A stretch of 64,000 bases of DNA from Xylogone sp. PMI_703 (GCA_021399445.1 JAJTUQ010000004.1:5270001-5334000); one strand, 5' to 3'; shown: positions 10,966 to 23,140, numbered from the stretch's first letter. Notes: generated by a model from the sequence alone, not told the origin. Program-made: numbers and translations.

Positions 10966-12382
10966 CGTGTTGTAAGCAATAGTACAACAAGATATTTCTA
11001 AGCCGAATCGACGTGTAAAAAGCTGATTCTGTTTGACACGATGGAAGACGTCAATGGTGGGAGGTATCGAGCTGGGAGGTGATTGAAGGTCGTAGTGGGG
11101 CAGCCGAAGTCACCGCGACCTAGCAAAGGCCGAGGATCGCCCAGTAACTGGGACGGATATGCTATCCGATAAAGAAAGGACGCCCAAATTATGCAGGACA
11201 CCGCCTGATAGAATGGTTCTGAATCTGAAGCAGAAAGAGAACAGAAGAGGTTGGTTTAGAGTCGTGTTCTAAAGTTTCAACACGTGCAGCCTAGTCTGCG
11301 GTGGACCGCCTGCTACACTACCCGTTAGATCCGTATCTTGGACGAAAGCATCCCGGAACCAAGGGCGTGGAAGAGTGAATTCTGAGATCGTGACGGGGTG
11401 TTGGTCTAGATTTGGGACGCCGTTAGGGAAATAAGAAGCAGCCGGCCGGGTTAGTCATTGTGCCTGTGGCTACCACAGTAACCAAACCGTTCGCAGGGCG
11501 CCACAGAAAGACTCTTTTCAGAAATTTCAAGATTCAATGAAATGCGTTTCCTCAGAGTACGTCAAGCGCCGCCCCGAATACGCCGGTGGTCCCTCGCCTT
11601 CCCCACTCTCGCTCTCGCTGCCCAATCAGTGGCACAGCCGAGTAGTTCTGTCTTATTACATAAGCAGAATCCTTCTTCTAGAACAGCTCCCTTCAACTGC
11701 GCCACCTTCGCATCCTGAACCCTGCTGCTCGCTATTTCTCTTAGATGCGAACGATATATTTCGCTACGGTAGTGGGCACTTTTTGCGGTTCGAGAGCGGA
11801 AATTTTTCTACAAACGAGATAATATGCAAAATAAAAAGGAGAAAGGGGTAAGGCTCAAGACTCACCGACCGCGGGCCGTCCGCAATTATCCATCCAAGCA
11901 ATTCGTTGGGGTGAAGTCGATCACAGGCGGTGCCAAACGCCAGGATCTGACGTACCTGGGCGATGCATCTCGGATAGCGTCTGAGCTCTAATTTCCGTCT
12001 CCAGATACGAATTCGGAATTGGCGGTGGCCACATCCCTAGAAGATGAGTGGCGGATGTACGAAGTAAGAGCTTTATCTATGTATGCCATGCCTTAAAACT
12101 AGACGCGCGGTAAGATGTCCGTTTTTGTATTCATACATCACTAATCGGTATACTCTCAATGAATTGACATATCACAAGGTAGGTGTATAAGCAGCGTTCT
12201 GTATTTATGGTCCAATTCAAGCGCTGCGCGGACAACTCGGCTCAATTGAGTCTTACATTGCCACTGCATGCAGACCGAACAACATAGAGAGGTCTCATGT
12301 GGGTTGTAATGTACATCTTCATATTCAAACGCCGTCCCATGTTTTGATACAGATATTCCCTGTCCATTTCCCAAACCCAACA
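10966..12382. other. Intergenic region upstream of the kinase gene
   Basis: About 1.4 kb with no credible gene. It separates the kinase start from the 3' end of the uL11m gene; both genes are on the minus strand. A CACGTG box is at 11281-11286. Short frames at 11537-11851 (+) and 12156-12437 (-) are compositionally unremarkable and were not accepted. Confidence 0.45.
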
Positions 12383-12947
12383 TCAAGACACCACAGTTAC
12401 TCCGCATGTTTTCGCTGTTGCAATGACTGACTTGCAAAGGCTCTCTAGCGAGATTCCTGAGAGCCGTGACTCTGTCTGCTTGATCTTTGCGATCTCATAC
12501 ACATGTTTAAGACTTATAGTACCAACTGAGTCCTTTCCCGGATTGTTCGCACCCTTTAACTTTCCTTTTCGTACGTCTGCGCCCGCCGCGTTTAAGAGGA
12601 GATATGATGTTGTGGGTGTGCGGAGGTCAAATTGGAAAGATCGGTCAGGTCGTACGGTTACTCGTGCAGGTATCGGGATGCCCGGCGTCATATGAGCTGT
12701 TCTAGCATTGAATTCCTTACTATAGTTAATAATATTGTCAAAATATAACAGGAGAAAGTGGAGGAAGCGGCCAATGGCGCCAGACAGTTCCTGCACTCTG
12801 GAGATGTTATCTGCATACCTTGCAAAAATCTATCGACTTCACTCCTTTTGAGCCGAGAGCAGGACCAACCGGAGGACTTGGAGTCGCTTGCCCAGCTCCT
12901 ACAATCAACTTCACGATCTGGTCCGTAGCTGCCCGTGCTTTCGACAT
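12383..12947 (-). CDS. Mitochondrial large-subunit ribosomal protein uL11m
   Basis: Two exons, 12819-12947 and 12383-12715, encode 153 residues, typical for L11 (yeast Mrpl19). The N-terminal domain is evident in [20 protein letters not shown] followed by [20 protein letters not shown], and the C-terminal RNA-binding domain in [12 protein letters not shown] and [10 protein letters not shown]. The acceptor used is TAAG/GAATTC; the earlier ATAG acceptor would bring in a stop. L11 binds the GTPase-associated region of the large-subunit rRNA. The gene diverges from svf1 over about 430 bp. Confidence 0.93.
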
Positions 12948-13377
12948 CTTGTCTAAAGTATGTTGTGCAAGTAGGCGTTATGAAAGCTCGATAATGCCTA
13001 GGAATCGAAATTGTTTGATGCCTATAATGTAAGGCTTAGATAACCTTAAGTCTCGACGTGGGGGGGTTACGGGCTTCCAAACTAGGATTCGAATGATTGT
13101 AACCAGCAACTTTATTTGAGCAGAAGCACTTTTATAGCAAGACAGGGAAATTAGATGGCTGAATATAGATCTATCATAATGTTTAGATATTATTTAATTT
13201 TGAAAGAATATTTTCTCAATTTTTCGTCGGTTTATCACGTGTGAATGCGCTGACATATCTGGATTGAGAAGTAACGGTCGTGATGGCGGTGGGCATAAAC
13301 ACTGGCAAAACTTAACCATCTTCTGTTACATATACTACCTCCATCTACCCTAACCCACTCACAAAACTCAGTTGAAG
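12948..13377. promoter_or_regulatory. Divergent promoter uL11m / svf1
   Basis: 430 bp between the two start codons. A CACGTG box sits at 13236-13241, roughly 140 bp from the svf1 start. A G-run (7 G) is at about 13061-13067. No gene seen. Confidence 0.5.
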
Positions 13378-14686
13378 ATGTTTGCCTGGGCAAAGCAACA
13401 GTACGTCCTCTTACGTTTTGCAGCTACCTGGCAAGCTCTAACTAGCAAATTTCTCTTGACACAGGCTTGCCAATGTTGCGGGTACACAAGAACCGATCTA
13501 TGGTGCATCTGCCATCCAGTCAGTAGCAAAGCAAGCTGAGAAGACACCATATACAGAGCTTAAGAGGGAAGATGTGAAATGGGCTTTAATAGAGACGACC
13601 TGCGTGGAGACGCAGATTTTCTATTTGATGGCTGAGTCTGGGCACATTGCCTTTGTTCAGGTCATCTACAGCAATGTTGCGTAAGGTCACTTCGAGGTAT
13701 GAAGTCATTCAAATGAAAGCTAATGCAAAATAGAGGTCTTCGGATTACTTGCCAGTGGAATACCAAGATATTTTACCCCGGTGCATCACGGCCCCCGCTC
13801 TGGTCGTCTGATCCTTTGAGCAACATCGAGTTCAGCGAGGACAAGACGAACTTCTATGCAGACAACTGTGCTATTGAACTTTCGGAGGATGGTGAGACAT
13901 ATACCATAAAGTCTATGACAAATGAAGCCTCGATCGTCAACCTTACTGTAACCCGTGAAACTCCAGGCTTCCAGGTGGGTGAAGATGGGACATCATACTT
14001 CGGCACGGACCCTGAACAGCCGTGGGGTTCGATGAGACATACTTTCTGGCCCAGGAATAATGTCGAGGGCACTATCGTAACAGAAGATGGTCCTATAGAT
14101 TTCAAGGGGAAAGCCTTGTTCATTCATTGTCTTCAAGGAATGAAACCCCATCACCTCGCGGCGAAATGGAATTTCGTCAACTTCCTAGCGCCAAATTACT
14201 CTGCTATCATGATGGAGTATGAGACGCCAGCCTCGTATGGAAATACAATTGTGAATGTGGGTGGTATCATAAAGAACAATGAAATAATTATGGCAGGAGC
14301 AACAAACACTGCCACACATACCAGTATCAAAGGTGATGCGGAGAGTGATTGGCCGGAGCCCGATGCCGCTAAATTTCAATGGAATGGTAAGACCAAGGAT
14401 GGAAAAGATGTTGAGGCAGTACTTGAGTGCTCTCTGGGCGAGAGGCTCGATAGAGTGGATGTCATGGCAGAAGTACCAGGATTTGTGAAAAGTCTAGTAG
14501 CTGTGGCAGCAGGTACAAGACCTTATATCTATCAGGTTAGTTGATGACTCCGTCTAAAATGCTCTGTCTAATGCGTTATAGTATGCACCGCACGGTACCC
14601 CACTTACTCTGAAGGTGAAAGTTGGAGATGAAGAAACGACTGAAGATGGTATCCTATTCATGGAAGCTACTTTTATTTCCGCGTAG
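13378..14686 (+). CDS. svf1: Svf1-family ceramide transfer / survival factor
   Basis: Four exons (13378-13400, 13465-13680, 13734-14535, 14582-14686) encode 381 residues, the usual size for Svf1. The protein starts [20 protein letters not shown], an amphipathic helix of the kind that anchors yeast Svf1 to Golgi membranes, then the conserved [35 protein letters not shown], and a lipocalin-like double beta-barrel ([35 protein letters not shown]). In yeast Svf1 protects from oxidative and cold stress and moves ceramide from the ER to the Golgi. All introns are short (about 45-65 nt). The first exon is only 23 nt coding. The family assignment is firm; the lipid role is transferred from yeast. Confidence 0.93.
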
Positions 14687-15102
14687 ACTTGCATAATCCT
14701 ATGAAATCTACCGTTTATGGTATCAAGGCGTTAAATCACACAGCGTCCTACAATCGTTGGTTAACAAGGGATCCGACCTTGCTAAAGTAATAATAACATC
14801 TTTAATAACATGAATTGAAATGAAGTCACTTTTTTGAATCTCAGCTTTCGAAATATTTGTGTTCTCGCTGTAAATTATAGGCTAGCGTGCCTTTGTTTAA
14901 CATCGTCCATCAACGCTTAAAATACAGCACCGTAGCAACAAAGTTTCCACACCCTTGTTCACAACCGACCGCAAACACTTTACTAAAGCCGCGCATTTTA
15001 TCTCAAGACTTGGCTTCTATTCTGCTCAACATTTTCGTTCTGAAAGCCTCTCATCTTTGGAGCTGCATTCTTATTACTGCGATTTTACCATAGATATTGA
15101 AA
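14687..15102. other. Intergenic stretch before the H4 variant
   Basis: About 415 bp. The 3' end of svf1 and the promoter of the histone variant. Two overlapping short frames here have no domain. Nothing else seen. Confidence 0.4.
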
Positions 15103-15817
15103 ATGCCACCTTTTCGCCAGGATGGGCGACCAGCTTTGGGGGGTAAAGGTATTGCAGTCGATAATAGCAGAGGAGCTGGATCAAGAGGCATTGGGAAGAC
15201 ACACTTTAGGCGTCAACGGTATGTTTCGTTTTTGTGGTGACATCGCGACTTTCCAACCGGAAAGTATTAGGCTTGGCCTATCACTAACTCTGGTTACGTA
15301 GGAAAATTATCAAAGACAATATACAGGGGATAAGTAAGTTGTCAAAGGCATAGATATCTACCGTGATGAACCAACTAACGTTCGTCCCATAGCCAAAGGT
15401 GACATCAGGTCAGTTGATTCCTCTGGCTTCATTCCCGGCTTATCCTATCGGGGCTACGTGTAAATATACTGCAAGAGCTAAATTGACTATCTCCCATAGG
15501 CGATTGGCTCGTCGTGGTGGTGTGAAGAGGATTTCGGCTTCGATATACCAAGAGGCCCGCTTATGCATTAAGTCGTATCTTGAGCAAGTATGTTATGCTC
15601 AATCTAATTTCTCCTGTGCATTGCTTTACTAACATTCTAGGTTATACACGACTGTGTTGTCTATGTGGAACATGGTAACAGGAAAACAGTAACCGTCACC
15701 GATGTGAGATAAACTAATCACCTCTGCACTGGGATCTAAGGCTCTAACATCTAAAAGGTTATTTTTGCACTCAGACGAATTGGACGTCCTATTTATGGTT
15801 TTGACAAACGCGATTAA
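15103..15817 (+). CDS. Divergent histone H4 variant
   Basis: Six exons (15103-15218, 15302-15333, 15393-15408, 15500-15587, 15641-15703, 15758-15817) encode 124 residues; every junction is in phase. The core matches histone H4: KIIKDNIQGITKGDIRRLAR, RGGVKRISASIYQEAR, IKSYLEQVIHDCVVYVEHG, NRKTVTVTDVIFALRRIGRP and IYGF. It differs from canonical H4 in many core positions, in a longer N-terminal tail (~40 residues before the fold, about 20 more than normal, starting MPPFRQDGRPALGGKG) that lacks the usual K5/K8/K12/K16 spacing, and in a C terminus ending YGFDKRD. Five introns in so short a gene are unusual for a replication histone. Neurospora is known to carry an H4 variant gene (hH4v); this is probably the same class. 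Expression and deposition are unknown. Confidence 0.9.
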
Positions 15818-16385
15818 GGATGCGATTAAGAATATGGCAGGTAATGTTTCTTGATATTTATGGCACTATGGCGTTGGGGAACACTGTTACGTGAATATGG
15901 GACGGAGCCAAAGATGATAAGTTGCTAAATAGTCTGCACTTTTCATACGACATGCAACAAAATTTTTGAGGGGATAACACATGAAGTTTTATTGGTTGCT
16001 ACCAGCATTAGCTTTGAGGGATGTGAGATGATTGGCTGCAGCTGTCTTCTTGCGGGATGACAACAATAATGCATTGTTCCCTAGTTTTGTCCTTTGTGCG
16101 CATTTCGAGAATTACTCTTTTACATTAGGAGAAAATATCGAGGTATTGGATGAATACGACATTGGTAATAGAAAGAAGGGGTTGAATCAAGGGATAATAG
16201 GGGCAGATTATCATCCGGACGGTACCTACCGTCCCGTGCTGTAAGCGTGACTTGGTGATCAGTTTTCGCGATTGTACTGTAAATATACAAACCTGACGCG
16301 TCTCATTTTCGATACAGCACATTAATTATTTTCTTCACAAACCACAGCCCCACAGTTGGATGACCAAGGTCACATTTGCGTAAAT
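15818..16385. other. Intergenic stretch before the SNF2 gene
   Basis: About 570 bp between two plus-strand genes. The short frame at 16032-16244 has no recognisable domain and no supporting exons. It likely carries the H4-variant 3' UTR and the helicase promoter. Confidence 0.4.
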
Positions 16386-19212
16386 ATGGGGAAGCGTACT
16401 ATAGAGACCATAGATTTGACCGAAGATAATGAGAACCGGCCACAGGCTAAATATGCACGAGTCAACCAGGCCTCACAACCAACCGCGAGTCAATCTTTGG
16501 CATCCGGAGATATTTTGATTTCTAGCCAGGACAATGATGAGAATGAGATTGTTGATTTAAGTCAAGCTATTGATGATGGTCTTGCCTGGGTTTGTATTGG
16601 TGCTATAGATGCAAAAATTGTTGGGATTCGCTACTACAATGGCTATGCGACAATGGGAGAAAGTGTTCTCCTTCGAAGAGAGCCTCAGAACCAATACGAT
16701 AGAAATGCTATTGCAGTTCAGAATGTCCAGGGAGAACAGATTGGTCATATTCCTCGGACCCTAGCAGCCAAACTTGCGCCGTATATGGTAAGTTCTCCTG
16801 GATTAAGCGTAAGCTGTACTGCATTCTAATCAGCTCCGAAGGACGCAAAAGAATGCATTACTGAGGGGGTCCTCGCAGGGGAGAAAGGATTTTATGATTG
16901 TCCAATCCTTATCAAAGTCTTCGGGCCCATGGATGCCAGGCTGCGTGCGGAGCTGGAGCAGAAGATGCAAAGTGACCGTCTGGGCCTAAAGAAAAGAGGT
17001 ATTGCTGCGCCAAAGAACTTACAATCTTCTAGATCCGCACTGCCTCCAACGAGGAAGAAGCTAGGCTATCAGAGTAGTTCTCAACCAGGAAGTAGCCAAC
17101 AGGAGGAAGAGGATGAGTCATCTCAACCAAGTCTTCAGGACTTCGTCCTGAATAGTGAACAGTTCAGGCCAAGAGACATTGAAGAGATTGTTGAGCAATG
17201 GGGAGCCCCACAAGAGACCCTAGAAAAAATGCCAATGGCTGAGCAACCGGACAAGTTAGTATCAGTCCTTCTTCCATATCAACGTCAAGGATTGGCATGG
17301 TTGTTAGACAAGGAGAGCCCTGTTCTTCCGGAAGTTGGATCCAAAGATGTCGTTCAATTGTGGAGACGTCCAGCCAGTCGTCCGAATGCGTTCCAGAACA
17401 TTGCAACTCAGTTTGTTACCGCTACACCACCAGTTTTAGCCTCAGGAGGCATTCTGGCGGACGATATGGGCCTTGGAAAGACACTTCAGGTTATTAGTCT
17501 CATCTTGCAGGGAGGTGCTGGTACCACGTTGATTCTAGCTCCCGTAAGCGTGATGTCGAATTGGGCACAGCAGATGGAGCGTCATATTAAGAAAGAGCAC
17601 GCCCTTAAGGTTTTGACATATCATGGAAGCAACCGGAAACGCATGACTGCTATCAATTTTGCTGAATATGACGTGGTCATAACTACCTATGGGACTTTGA
17701 GTACGGAATATATGCCGCGAGGTGTCAAGCAGGCTCCAGCGGTGCCTAGGAAGGATGGTCTATTTTCAATGACATGGCGTAGAGTCGTCCTCGATGAAGG
17801 CCACATCATTCGAAACCCACGCACTAAAGCTGCTGTAGCGGCTTCTTCTTTACTGTCTAAATCTAGATGGGTACTTACAGGAACGCCCATAGTCAACAAT
17901 ATCACCGATCTGTACTCCATGCTTAAGTTTATAGGGATCACTGGTGGTCTTGAACGGCAGGAACTTTTTAACGCAATTCTGGCGCGGCCATTGACAGTTG
18001 GTGATCCGAATGCCGAACAGCTCCTTCAAACTATCATGAGAACAATGTGTCTACGACGGAAGAAGGATATGAAGTTTATTGATCTAAAACTCCCCGAGCT
18101 CTCAGAATACATTCACAGGATCAAATTCCGTGACGATGAAAAGGAGAAATATGAAGCACTTTCGTAAGTACATTTGTATTTTAAGCAATGAGTGATGCTA
18201 ACTGATGAACTGCAGATTGGAAGCCAAGGGCCTTCTTCACAAGTACCAATCTGCAAAAGGAAAAGGGAAAGGAAAGGCCAATGGCAAAGGGGCTGCTAAC
18301 TACAACAATCTTCTTGAAGTGCTCCTCCGTCTTCGCCAGGTATGCTGTCACTGGAAACTCTGTGGCTCGCGCGTCTCGGACCTCCTTGCCTTGCTTGAGA
18401 AAGACGATGTTATCGTCCTCAATAAAGACACTCGATTGGCTCTCCAAGCCTTACTCCAAATCAGTATTGATAATAGAGATGAATGCTCCATATGTCTTGA
18501 TGAGCTTCATAACCCAGTTATAACAACTTGCAAGCACGTATTTGGAAGGGAATGCATTGAAAGAACCATTGGTCTCCAGCACAAGTGCCCAATGTGCCGT
18601 GCTGAGCTTGCCAACACCGAATGCCTAGTGGAGCCTGCCGAGGAAAAGATCGACGAAAATACAGAAGCAGAGATCGATACTGAAACCAAGAGCAGCAAAA
18701 CGGAAGCACTAATGAGCATTCTCAAAGCTAGTCGAAAAGATCCTTTGTCTAAAGTCGTCATATTCTCCCAATGGACCTCCTTTTTGAACATCATTCAAGT
18801 CCAGCTTGCTGAAGCTGGTATGAAATATACCCGTATTGATGGTTCCATGCCGGCGCATGCCCGTGATGCTGCCATCGCTGCGCTCGACAATGATCCTGAA
18901 ACGAAAATAATGCTTGCTAGCTTGTCGGTCTGCAGTGTAGGTTTGAATTTGGTTTCTGCGGATACGGTTATCCTCGCGGACAGTTGGTGGGCTCCTGCAA
19001 TTGAAGATCAGGCGGTGGACCGTGTCCACAGACTTGGTCAAACAAGAAAATGCACAGTTTGGAGATTGATTATGGAGGGTAGCATAGAGGAAAGAGTATT
19101 GGAGATCCAGGCTGAAAAGAGAAAGCTGGTTGGGAAGGCATTCCAGGAGAAGGCCAAGGGTGGAGCGGAGAAAACTACCAGAATGGCTGATATTTTGAAA
19201 TTGCTTGCTTAA
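16386..19212 (+). CDS. HLTF/Rad5-like SNF2 helicase with HIRAN and RING domains
   Basis: Three exons (16386-16787, 16842-18163, 18216-19212) encode 906 residues. Domains in order: an N-terminal SUMO-interaction-like patch (ETIDLTEDNEN), a HIRAN domain (~70-165; WVCIGAIDAKIVGIRYY, LLRREPQNQYDRNAI) that in HLTF binds 3' DNA ends, an SNF2 ATPase with Walker A in GGILADDMGLGKT (~337-348) and a DEGH box (~451), a C3HC4 RING (~665-704; CSICLDEL...CKHVFGRECI...CPMCRAEL), and a helicase C domain with VIFSQWTSFLNI and DRVHRLGQTRKCTV. This order is that of HLTF/Rad5-type ubiquitin ligases that act in template switching at stalled forks. The ATPase box reads DEGH rather than the common DEAH. The insert KGKGKGKANGKG at exon 3 is low complexity. 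It could instead be a Rad16-like or Ris1-like paralogue, but HIRAN favours HLTF/Rad5. Confidence 0.92.
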
Positions 19213-19537
19213 ATTTCTCAGGGTCTAAAAGTCAACTCGGGACAGGAGGAGTTTCCAAAATAGAGGCTGTAATTATATAGGGCGTATTTTTCAGGTTTAT
19301 GTTGGGATTGTAGGTGTTTATGGCTAGTTGTACATTAGTATATGGGCAGGTTACTTTGAAAACACTTTGAAAGAACTCAAATTTTGTTGCCTCCTATGAT
19401 GCGGCTATAGCAAGACCGAAACATCCTGATAGATGGTGGTAGGTATCTATAAATGCACACTGTAGTTTCTTCTCCAAGGTGCGCCCAAACGCCGTATAAT
19501 ATGTTACGTTCAGCATCACACATTTGACAATCACTCT
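19213..19537. other. Convergent 3' intergenic stretch
   Basis: About 325 bp between the helicase gene (+) and the DMT-family gene (-). No gene seen. Confidence 0.4.
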
Positions 19538-20578
19538 CTAGTCCGAATCTAGCTCTAAAATATCCTCGTCTTCCTTCCTCCTTGCAGCTTGCACTCTCTC
19601 ATCCAACTCAACTTCATCAGCCAATAGAACTTCTTCTTCTTCGCGGAACGTGCCTTCTCCACCCTCCGCTGCTACATGAGCATCGCCATCCTTACCATCA
19701 ACATGCTCTTCTCTGCGACCAATAATCACGTTACCTGCAACGAGCATTGCAGCTCCAAGCCACCACAACGGAGGTAGGGATTCACTGAAGATGATAAACC
19801 CAAGAATAGCAGTGATCATAAAGTTTGATGAAGTATTGATTATGCTCACTTGCGTTGTTGAAGTTCCTCGTGCTAGGGCTTTGGTGAAGAGCGCCCACAT
19901 GACTCCATTGAACAGTAGGTTCAAACCAAAGAACATCTGCGTTCCGATTAACGTGAGTACTTGTTTGTAGAGTTTCTAATAAAGTCTAAGGGAACGGATA
20001 AATGAGACGTAGGGTATTTAAAGTTAGAGCGCTGTGGTATTAACTGGAGGAGGTGGATATTCATAAAGATGAAGCGAGATGCATAAATAGAGGAAAACTT
20101 ACAGCTCTAATGATGTATTCGACGACCTTCTCGCCCTTGTCAAGTCCAAACAGCCCCGCAATGGAAGTTGCAAAATCTGTAGTAAGTTTGGTTGTTGTCC
20201 TGCATAAAGGCGCAACGTTTGCAAGTTAGTTAATGCGGATGAAAAACTTCAATTACGAGTAAGGACACAATCAATTTGAGTAGCTTCACTCACAACTTAG
20301 CAAAAACACCATTAAAGGCGGCGCAAGCACCACTTGCAATTGCCAGAGTAATCCATTGCGCATGTCGACTGGTTTTCAGCGCCTCCATGTCTTCTTCAGC
20401 CGTGATGGTCTCAGGGGTAGGATGAGAGACGGATGAGTCTGAGACGCTTGAGTGCTTCTTGCCTTTGTACAGAGGCGGTTGCTGCTTATCAAGGAGGTTA
20501 GCTATTACAATCTACACGTAGTGGATCTGGCGCTGAAACCTTTGTAGTATTGGTCGCAGTCTTGCGCTGACGCACCAT
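19538..20578 (-). CDS. TMEM42-like DMT/EamA-type membrane protein
   Basis: Four exons (20516-20578, 20294-20484, 20103-20199, 19538-19936) encode 249 residues. After a polar N terminus (MVRQRKTATNTTKVSAPDPL) come four hydrophobic segments: AQWITLAIASGACAAFNGVF, FFGLNLLFNGVMWALFTKAL, TSSNFMITAILGFIIF and LPPLWWLGAAMLVAGNVIIG, then a long acidic tail rich in Glu. Length and pattern fit a half-size EamA/DMT protein of the TMEM42 type rather than a ten-helix transporter. Substrate unknown. The first intron donor (GTAGAT) is less common than the others; using GTTTCA earlier would also keep frame, so the first ~10 residues around that junction are uncertain. Confidence 0.82.
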
Positions 20579-21179
20579 TTTCCAATTAATTGTGGGCAAT
20601 GGAATGGGAGGTCCGGAACGATTAAGCTCAGGTTTGGCTTGTGAGCGATTGAAGACTCCCGGTCGCCCCGGGAGGTTGGGCTGGGACTATTCGCTACAAG
20701 CTGCATCATTAGTTGCTGCTCATTCTAGCTTGAATGTTAAAACCACGAGAGATGATATGGCAAATAATATTGCTGGCGCATAATTTTACAACAATCCTGA
20801 GATAAATCGGTGCTCTTCTTATTATCTTATCTCAACTCTCCTGGTACTTATGCTTAATCCTGCCTTGATGAATAAGTTTCCCTTATCAACTTTCCAAAGT
20901 AGGCATCCCATTTGAATCAATCTTGCCCTTTGCGAGTGTCCTTTGTTTTCGCATGTTTTTATTCATTATCACCCAGCTAGTCGCTATCAAAAATCCCAGC
21001 AAACCCCTAACGCCGTCCTGTGTTCTTGCCAGTTGTGGATAAAGTAGACCACGTATGCTCCCAATGCATTATGATATCTATAACTCCAGATTCTTTTTTG
21101 CCAATTTACACCCAAATTTCTTTCTAACGGCGGCGGTGCCGTGAAGCAGTTACCGCGTTGCTGGCGATATATAATGCTA
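20579..21179. other. Intergenic stretch between DMT-like and TFIIA-gamma genes
   Basis: About 600 bp upstream of the DMT-like start and downstream of the TFIIA-gamma stop, both minus-strand genes. Short frames only. Nothing recognised. Confidence 0.4.
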
Positions 21180-21643
21180 CTATTGTGGGTCGCCTGGTCT
21201 CTTGCTATTGCAGCTTACGATCTTGACTTTGTCTGCCTGGACCGTCTGTGAAGAATTCTCCATCTTAAAAGTGACATCCTTGATGAGGAATGTCCACACT
21301 TCGTCGCAGAAACGGTAGGTATCAAGATGGCCCTTTTGCCACTGTTAGTCTTTTTTGTTGCTCTAGGTTGATGTAGCAACGGCGCCATGTATACCTTGAA
21401 AGTCAATCTTGCCTTAACCTTCTCAGCTAAGACTTCCGTGATACTACGATCGAAGTTTGCCAGGATTTTCATTGCGAGTTGTGGCTCTATACGCCTCTCG
21501 CTGATTAAATCGTCGAGAGTATCTGTAAGAGCCATGCCGATGCTAAAGGGATGTTAGTAGTCGTTTAGCAAGTCGCGTATAACCAAGTCACAGTACCTGC
21601 TACGGCGATAGAGCTCGTAAAAGGACTGTCCGGGCGTCGCCAT
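21180..21643 (-). CDS. TOA2: TFIIA small (gamma) subunit
   Basis: Three exons (21597-21643, 21395-21542, 21180-21332) encode 115 residues, the normal size. The N-terminal four-helix part reads [20 protein letters not shown] followed by [20 protein letters not shown], and the C-terminal beta-barrel part reads [20 protein letters not shown] and [11 protein letters not shown]. These are hallmark TFIIA-gamma blocks. The protein joins the large TFIIA subunit to stabilise TBP on DNA for RNA polymerase II. It diverges from the V-ATPase c'' gene across only 240 bp, so the two probably share a promoter. Confidence 0.95.
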
Positions 21644-21883
21644 GATGTTTTAAATAAAAGGCGACGTTGTTGTAGTTGTATAATCTGAGGAGTTGAGCCG
21701 CACGAGATATGTCAATGCGGACCGGTGCCTCAGCGCTAGGTACGGAAGCCGGAGTGCTATGTTTGGACCTTGACCTTCGTCTCGGCGATACTGATTGACG
21801 ACAGCTCTCGAAACTACGCAACGCTACCTGCGGAAGTCATCGCTTTCAAATCTTATCGACTTATCTTCCGTCTTGATCCCAAG
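21644..21883. promoter_or_regulatory. Short bidirectional promoter TFIIA-gamma / V-ATPase c''
   Basis: Only 240 bp separate two divergent start codons of housekeeping genes. No TATA box is obvious. Co-regulation is an inference from spacing. Confidence 0.55.
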
Positions 21884-22863
21884 ATGAGTCTCAAATATGG
21901 CTTCGGCGGTGCTACAACCGCGCTGGCTGTAGTCGGGGCTTGTAAGCTTTCCGAATTACCTGCTCTACTGCCTAGATATTAACGTTCCCCTAGACATGCT
22001 CTTTACTGGCGACGGCGAAGCTTTCAATGTAAGGAAACTTGGTTCCCGACGTGAGGATTTTCTGACATGGAGGCCAGGTTGGACAATTTTTAGAAGATGT
22101 ATCGCCATACGCCTGGGCGGATCTTGGGGTTGCCCTTTGCATAGGTCTCTCAGTTGTCGGTGCAGCTTGGGGGGTAGGATCTGATAATAACTCTGCGATG
22201 AATTCCGCTGACACTACACGTAGATATTCATCACGGGTAGTTCAATTGTCGGTGGAGGAGTTAAGGCTCCTAGAATCCGCACAAAGAACCTGATATCTAT
22301 CATCTTCTGCGAAGTAGTTGCTATATATGGGGTCATCATGTCCATTGTCTTCTCATCGAAGATTAACTCTGTTGAGGGTGAGGCATTGTACTCGGCTTCA
22401 AACTACTATACTGGTTATGCGATTTTCTGGGCGTATGTTTAACATCTACCCCTTGTGGCTTACCTACGATGCTAACAATCTGAAATAGAGGCATAACCGT
22501 TGGCGTAGGTTACACCCGACACATAATGAATAGCTTCGCATTTACTTATTACACACCACTAACTATTCATTAGATGTGCAATCTGGTATGCGGTGTCAGT
22601 GTAGGAATTAACGGTTCTAGTGCTGCTTTGGCTGATGCCGCCGATCCTAGCTTGTAAGCTATATTCCAATGTTGTCAGCGGTTACAACTAACTTCTTTTT
22701 TAGGTTCGTCAAGATTCTCGTGGTTGAGATCTTCAGTTCTGGTTAGTCATCATCTCTATGCATATACATATGAAAAGATTCACTGACTATTGTAAAAGTT
22801 CTTGGCTTGTTTGGACTCATCATTGGCCTGTTAGTTAGCCAAAGCGCTCTCGAATTTCAATAA
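21884..22863 (+). CDS. VMA16: V-ATPase proteolipid subunit c''
   Basis: Eight exons (21884-21941, 21994-22028, 22078-22173, 22224-22432, 22489-22504, 22574-22653, 22704-22741, 22799-22863) encode 198 residues; each junction is in phase. Membrane helices include [20 protein letters not shown] followed by [55 protein letters not shown] and [17 protein letters not shown]. The proton-carrying glutamate is the E in [11 protein letters not shown], and EIFSS lies in the last helix. The subunit sits in the Vo ring that pumps protons into the vacuole. One exon is just 16 nt, and the intron density (seven in under 1 kb) is high for this window. Confidence 0.93.
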
Positions 22864-23140
22864 ATGAGACTTTGGTTCTTGTTGTATAGGGATCAGATGT
22901 GAAGGACTATGGATTAGAGATTCCATATGGATGTGGTTATATAGGTAGTGTAAAACTAAGCAATTGGTCCGAAGGCGTTTAGGTGGACGCTTATGCCCAC
23001 AGGAAAGTGGCAACATTATAATGTACCAGATCAAATTAGGCTGTTTATGTGCATGCATGGTATATGCTCATGTACATTGTACAAAATCTAGATTCTTGCT
23101 AGATTGAACGTTATGTCGGTTAATGCATATTTCATTTCAC

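Noticed and set aside
13056..13100. tRNA-like B-box (GATTCGAATG)
   Set aside because: No matching A-box or cloverleaf stems around it; no tRNA was supported anywhere in the window.
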